A stretch of DNA of 6,626 nt from Desulfobacteraceae bacterium. GTDB taxonomy: Bacteria; Desulfobacterota; Desulfobacteria; Desulfobacterales; Desulfobacteraceae. Where the stretch lies: contig JAFLJU010000456.1 of assembly GCA_022712835.1 (NCBI GenBank), positions 1-6,626 on the forward strand. Reading direction: 5' to 3'. The translations under genes were made by a program, and so were the position numbers. Within the stretch, counting starts at the first letter, position 1, and each line of letters begins with the position of its first letter. Shown piece by piece: positions 5,312 to 6,626 of the stretch. The notes beneath the pieces were generated by a model. That model worked only from the letters and a program-made list of their open reading frames with translations, was not told where the DNA came from and made no database searches.

Positions 5312-5329
5312 GAGAATTTAATAGAACGG

Positions 5330-5355
5330 ATAGTTTTGGAAAAAATAGTTTTGGA
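5330..5355. repeat. Short direct repeat at 15-bp period
   Basis: ATAGTTTTGGA occurs at 5330-5340 and 5345-5355, separated by an A-rich spacer. It lies between the regulator stop codon and the presumed dsrP operator. It may be a further binding site or slippage in AT-rich DNA. Confidence 0.4.
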
Positions 5356-5368
5356 AAGAATCGTTAGT

Positions 5369-6626
5369 TTAAGTTTTTTGTTTAAGAGAGTTATACAGTT
5401 CTTTTATATCTGAACTTACGGGATAATCCATCTGCTGCGCTATTTTTTCATAGCTTACGTAGGTTTTTTTCATTTGGGACAGGTTGCCAGACTTGGCATA
5501 AAACCCCATGAGTTTTTTAAAAGCGAATTCATCAAAAGGGTCTGCTTTTAATACCTTTTGGGTATAAGCAATCGCATGGGTCAGGTTTTTTTGTATTTCA
5601 TATATATTCACGATCTCCTTGAGCACCCTTAGATAATCGATGGAAAATTGCTCTCTTTTTTGGGAACACCACTCCTCATACCGATCTTCTTCAAGAAACT
5701 CCCCTTTGTAAAAGGATTGGGCGATAAGATATGTTTCCAGGGCATGGGGGAAATTTGTTGTCTCTTTTTGCGCCAAACCCATCGTTTCTAAAAATTGTTC
5801 TGTATCAATATTGATTCTGGTGTCTTTAAAAAGTCTATATGTATCTTTTTTCCGCTCGATATAAGCAGATGCCGCTTTGGGAGAAAGATTAGGTTCCAGG
5901 GTTTTGCGCAATGCACTCATGGCCATATTAAAGCGGCTGCCGGTTTTTTGCAAATCTTCATCTGGCCAGAGCATTTCGATGAGCACCTCCCTTTGAATAA
6001 ATCCTTGGGCTCTGTTGGCAGCAAGGTATTTTAAAATCATCAGGGCTTTAGCACTTTTCCATTTGGATAAGGGAATCTCATTTTCTCTTATCGCCACTTT
6101 AAATTGCCCCAATAATTTTATTTTCAGTTCCGGCGGGTCCTTGGCCATATCCTTTTCAAACAGCCTTTCCAGATAGGCCTTAAATTTTTTTTCCAGTATT
6201 CCCGTTTTGGGTAAAGAGGTTTTTAAAAGGGCAATTAAAAAATCTTTCTCTTTTTTTATAAATCGTTCATAGGCAAAGCTTTCAGATAAATTCAGGGCAC
6301 AAGACAGGTGTTGAATTGCCTGGCCAGGTTTTCCGGATTCAAAATAGGACTTTGAGGTTAAAAGATGATTGTAAAACAGATGAAAGCCTGTATTCTTAAG
6401 TTTTAATCGGGCGCCGTCAAGGAATTCAAGGGCCTGTGAATATTTTTCTTCAATCATTAGAAGATTGGCCTTGCAGTTCCCAAGGATGCCTTCGGTCAAT
6501 GGCAGGCCATACCCATCTATGATCTCAATGGCACGGTCTATTATCTGCCTTGCGGATATAAATTTCCCCTGGGCAAGGTAAACATGGTGAAGACATTCCC
6601 AGGCATTGGCCATCCCCCATCGATTG
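5369..6626 (-). CDS. BTAD/SARP-like transcriptional regulator with TPR-like N-terminal helices, 5' end outside the window
   Basis: A predicted transcription factor, cut by the right edge. The frame stays open upstream of the first visible ATG (6613) to the end of the sequence (NRWG precede it), so the true start is outside. Counting from that Met, residues 1-155 are repeated amphipathic helices of TPR type (AWECLHHVYLAQGKFISARQ; GKPGQAIQHLSCALNLS). Residues 164-262 form an OmpR/SARP-type winged helix, beginning IKLLGQFKV and including REVLIEMLWPDED, SRFNMAMSALRKTLEP and YRL. Residues 268-414 form the bacterial transcriptional activation domain (BTAD), with IDTEQFL, FYKGEFLEEDRYEEWCSQKREQ and DPFDEFAFKKLMGFYAKSGN. 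In large regulators with this C-terminus an ATPase (AAA/STAND, MalT-like) usually lies further N-terminal, which may be the case here. The gene ends in TAA 146 bp before the dsrP start, on the same strand, so dsrP is the obvious target candidate. No clear terminator follows it, so partial read-through into dsrP is possible. Confidence 0.82.
   Translation of the reverse strand, partial: NRWGMANAWECLHHVYLAQGKFISARQIIDRAIEIIDGYGLPLTEGILGNCKANLLMIEEKYSQALEFLDGARLKLKNTGFHLFYNHLLTSKSYFESGKPGQAIQHLSCALNLSESFAYERFIKKEKDFLIALLKTSLPKTGILEKKFKAYLERLFEKDMAKDPPELKIKLLGQFKVAIRENEIPLSKWKSAKALMILKYLAANRAQGFIQREVLIEMLWPDEDLQKTGSRFNMAMSALRKTLEPNLSPKAASAYIERKKDTYRLFKDTRINIDTEQFLETMGLAQKETTNFPHALETYLIAQSFYKGEFLEEDRYEEWCSQKREQFSIDYLRVLKEIVNIYEIQKNLTHAIAYTQKVLKADPFDEFAFKKLMGFYAKSGNLSQMKKTYVSYEKIAQQMDYPVSSDIKELYNSLKQKT

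Noticed and set aside
1..6626. CRISPR array, tRNA or rRNA genes
   Set aside because: No regularly spaced direct repeats with unique spacers were seen, and no cloverleaf or rRNA-like conserved stretches were recognised on either strand.

Overview
The window looks like accessory DNA from a sulfate-reducing Desulfobacterota bacterium, probably of the Desulfobacterales type. The best evidence is a full-length DsrP-type membrane quinol oxidoreductase on the minus strand. Base composition is AT-rich, with long gene-poor gaps and several decayed transposase fragments. The taxonomic call is an inference from gene content.

Left part (1-1834). A 40-residue C-terminal fragment of an unidentified protein enters from the left edge. 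It is followed by a gap of about 350 bp without an intact gene. Next come two plus-strand genes: an FkbM-family SAM-dependent methyltransferase (478-1293) and a small exported pentapeptide-repeat protein (1460-1834) with cysteine pairs on both sides of its solenoid. They are 166 bp apart, and the second has its own plausible promoter.

Middle part (1835-4043). This is mostly non-coding and relic DNA around one intact gene, an exported zinc-dependent nucleoside/base deaminase (2884-3654). A decayed IS21-type IstA transposase fragment lies just upstream and a decayed IS91-type (Y2) transposase C-terminus lies just downstream. The whole block is bounded by two 41-bp G-rich repeats in inverted orientation (2024-2064 and 3997-4037; 37 of 41 positions identical). 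Each carries four G-runs able to form a G-quadruplex. The block may be the remains of a mobile unit carrying the deaminase, or the repeats may be two copies of a dispersed intergenic element.

Right part (4044-6626). Two minus-strand genes are in tandem. The 3' portion of a BTAD/SARP-like transcriptional regulator with N-terminal TPR-like helices runs in from the right edge. After 146 bp comes dsrP, standing alone with no dsrM, K, J or O beside it. The gap holds a 9-bp direct repeat at 11-bp period, 8 bp upstream of a weak -10 position. This is the geometry of known SARP operators and suggests that the regulator controls the dsrP paralogue. The corrected dsrP start is the ATG at 5222, set by an AGGAGA ribosome-binding site.
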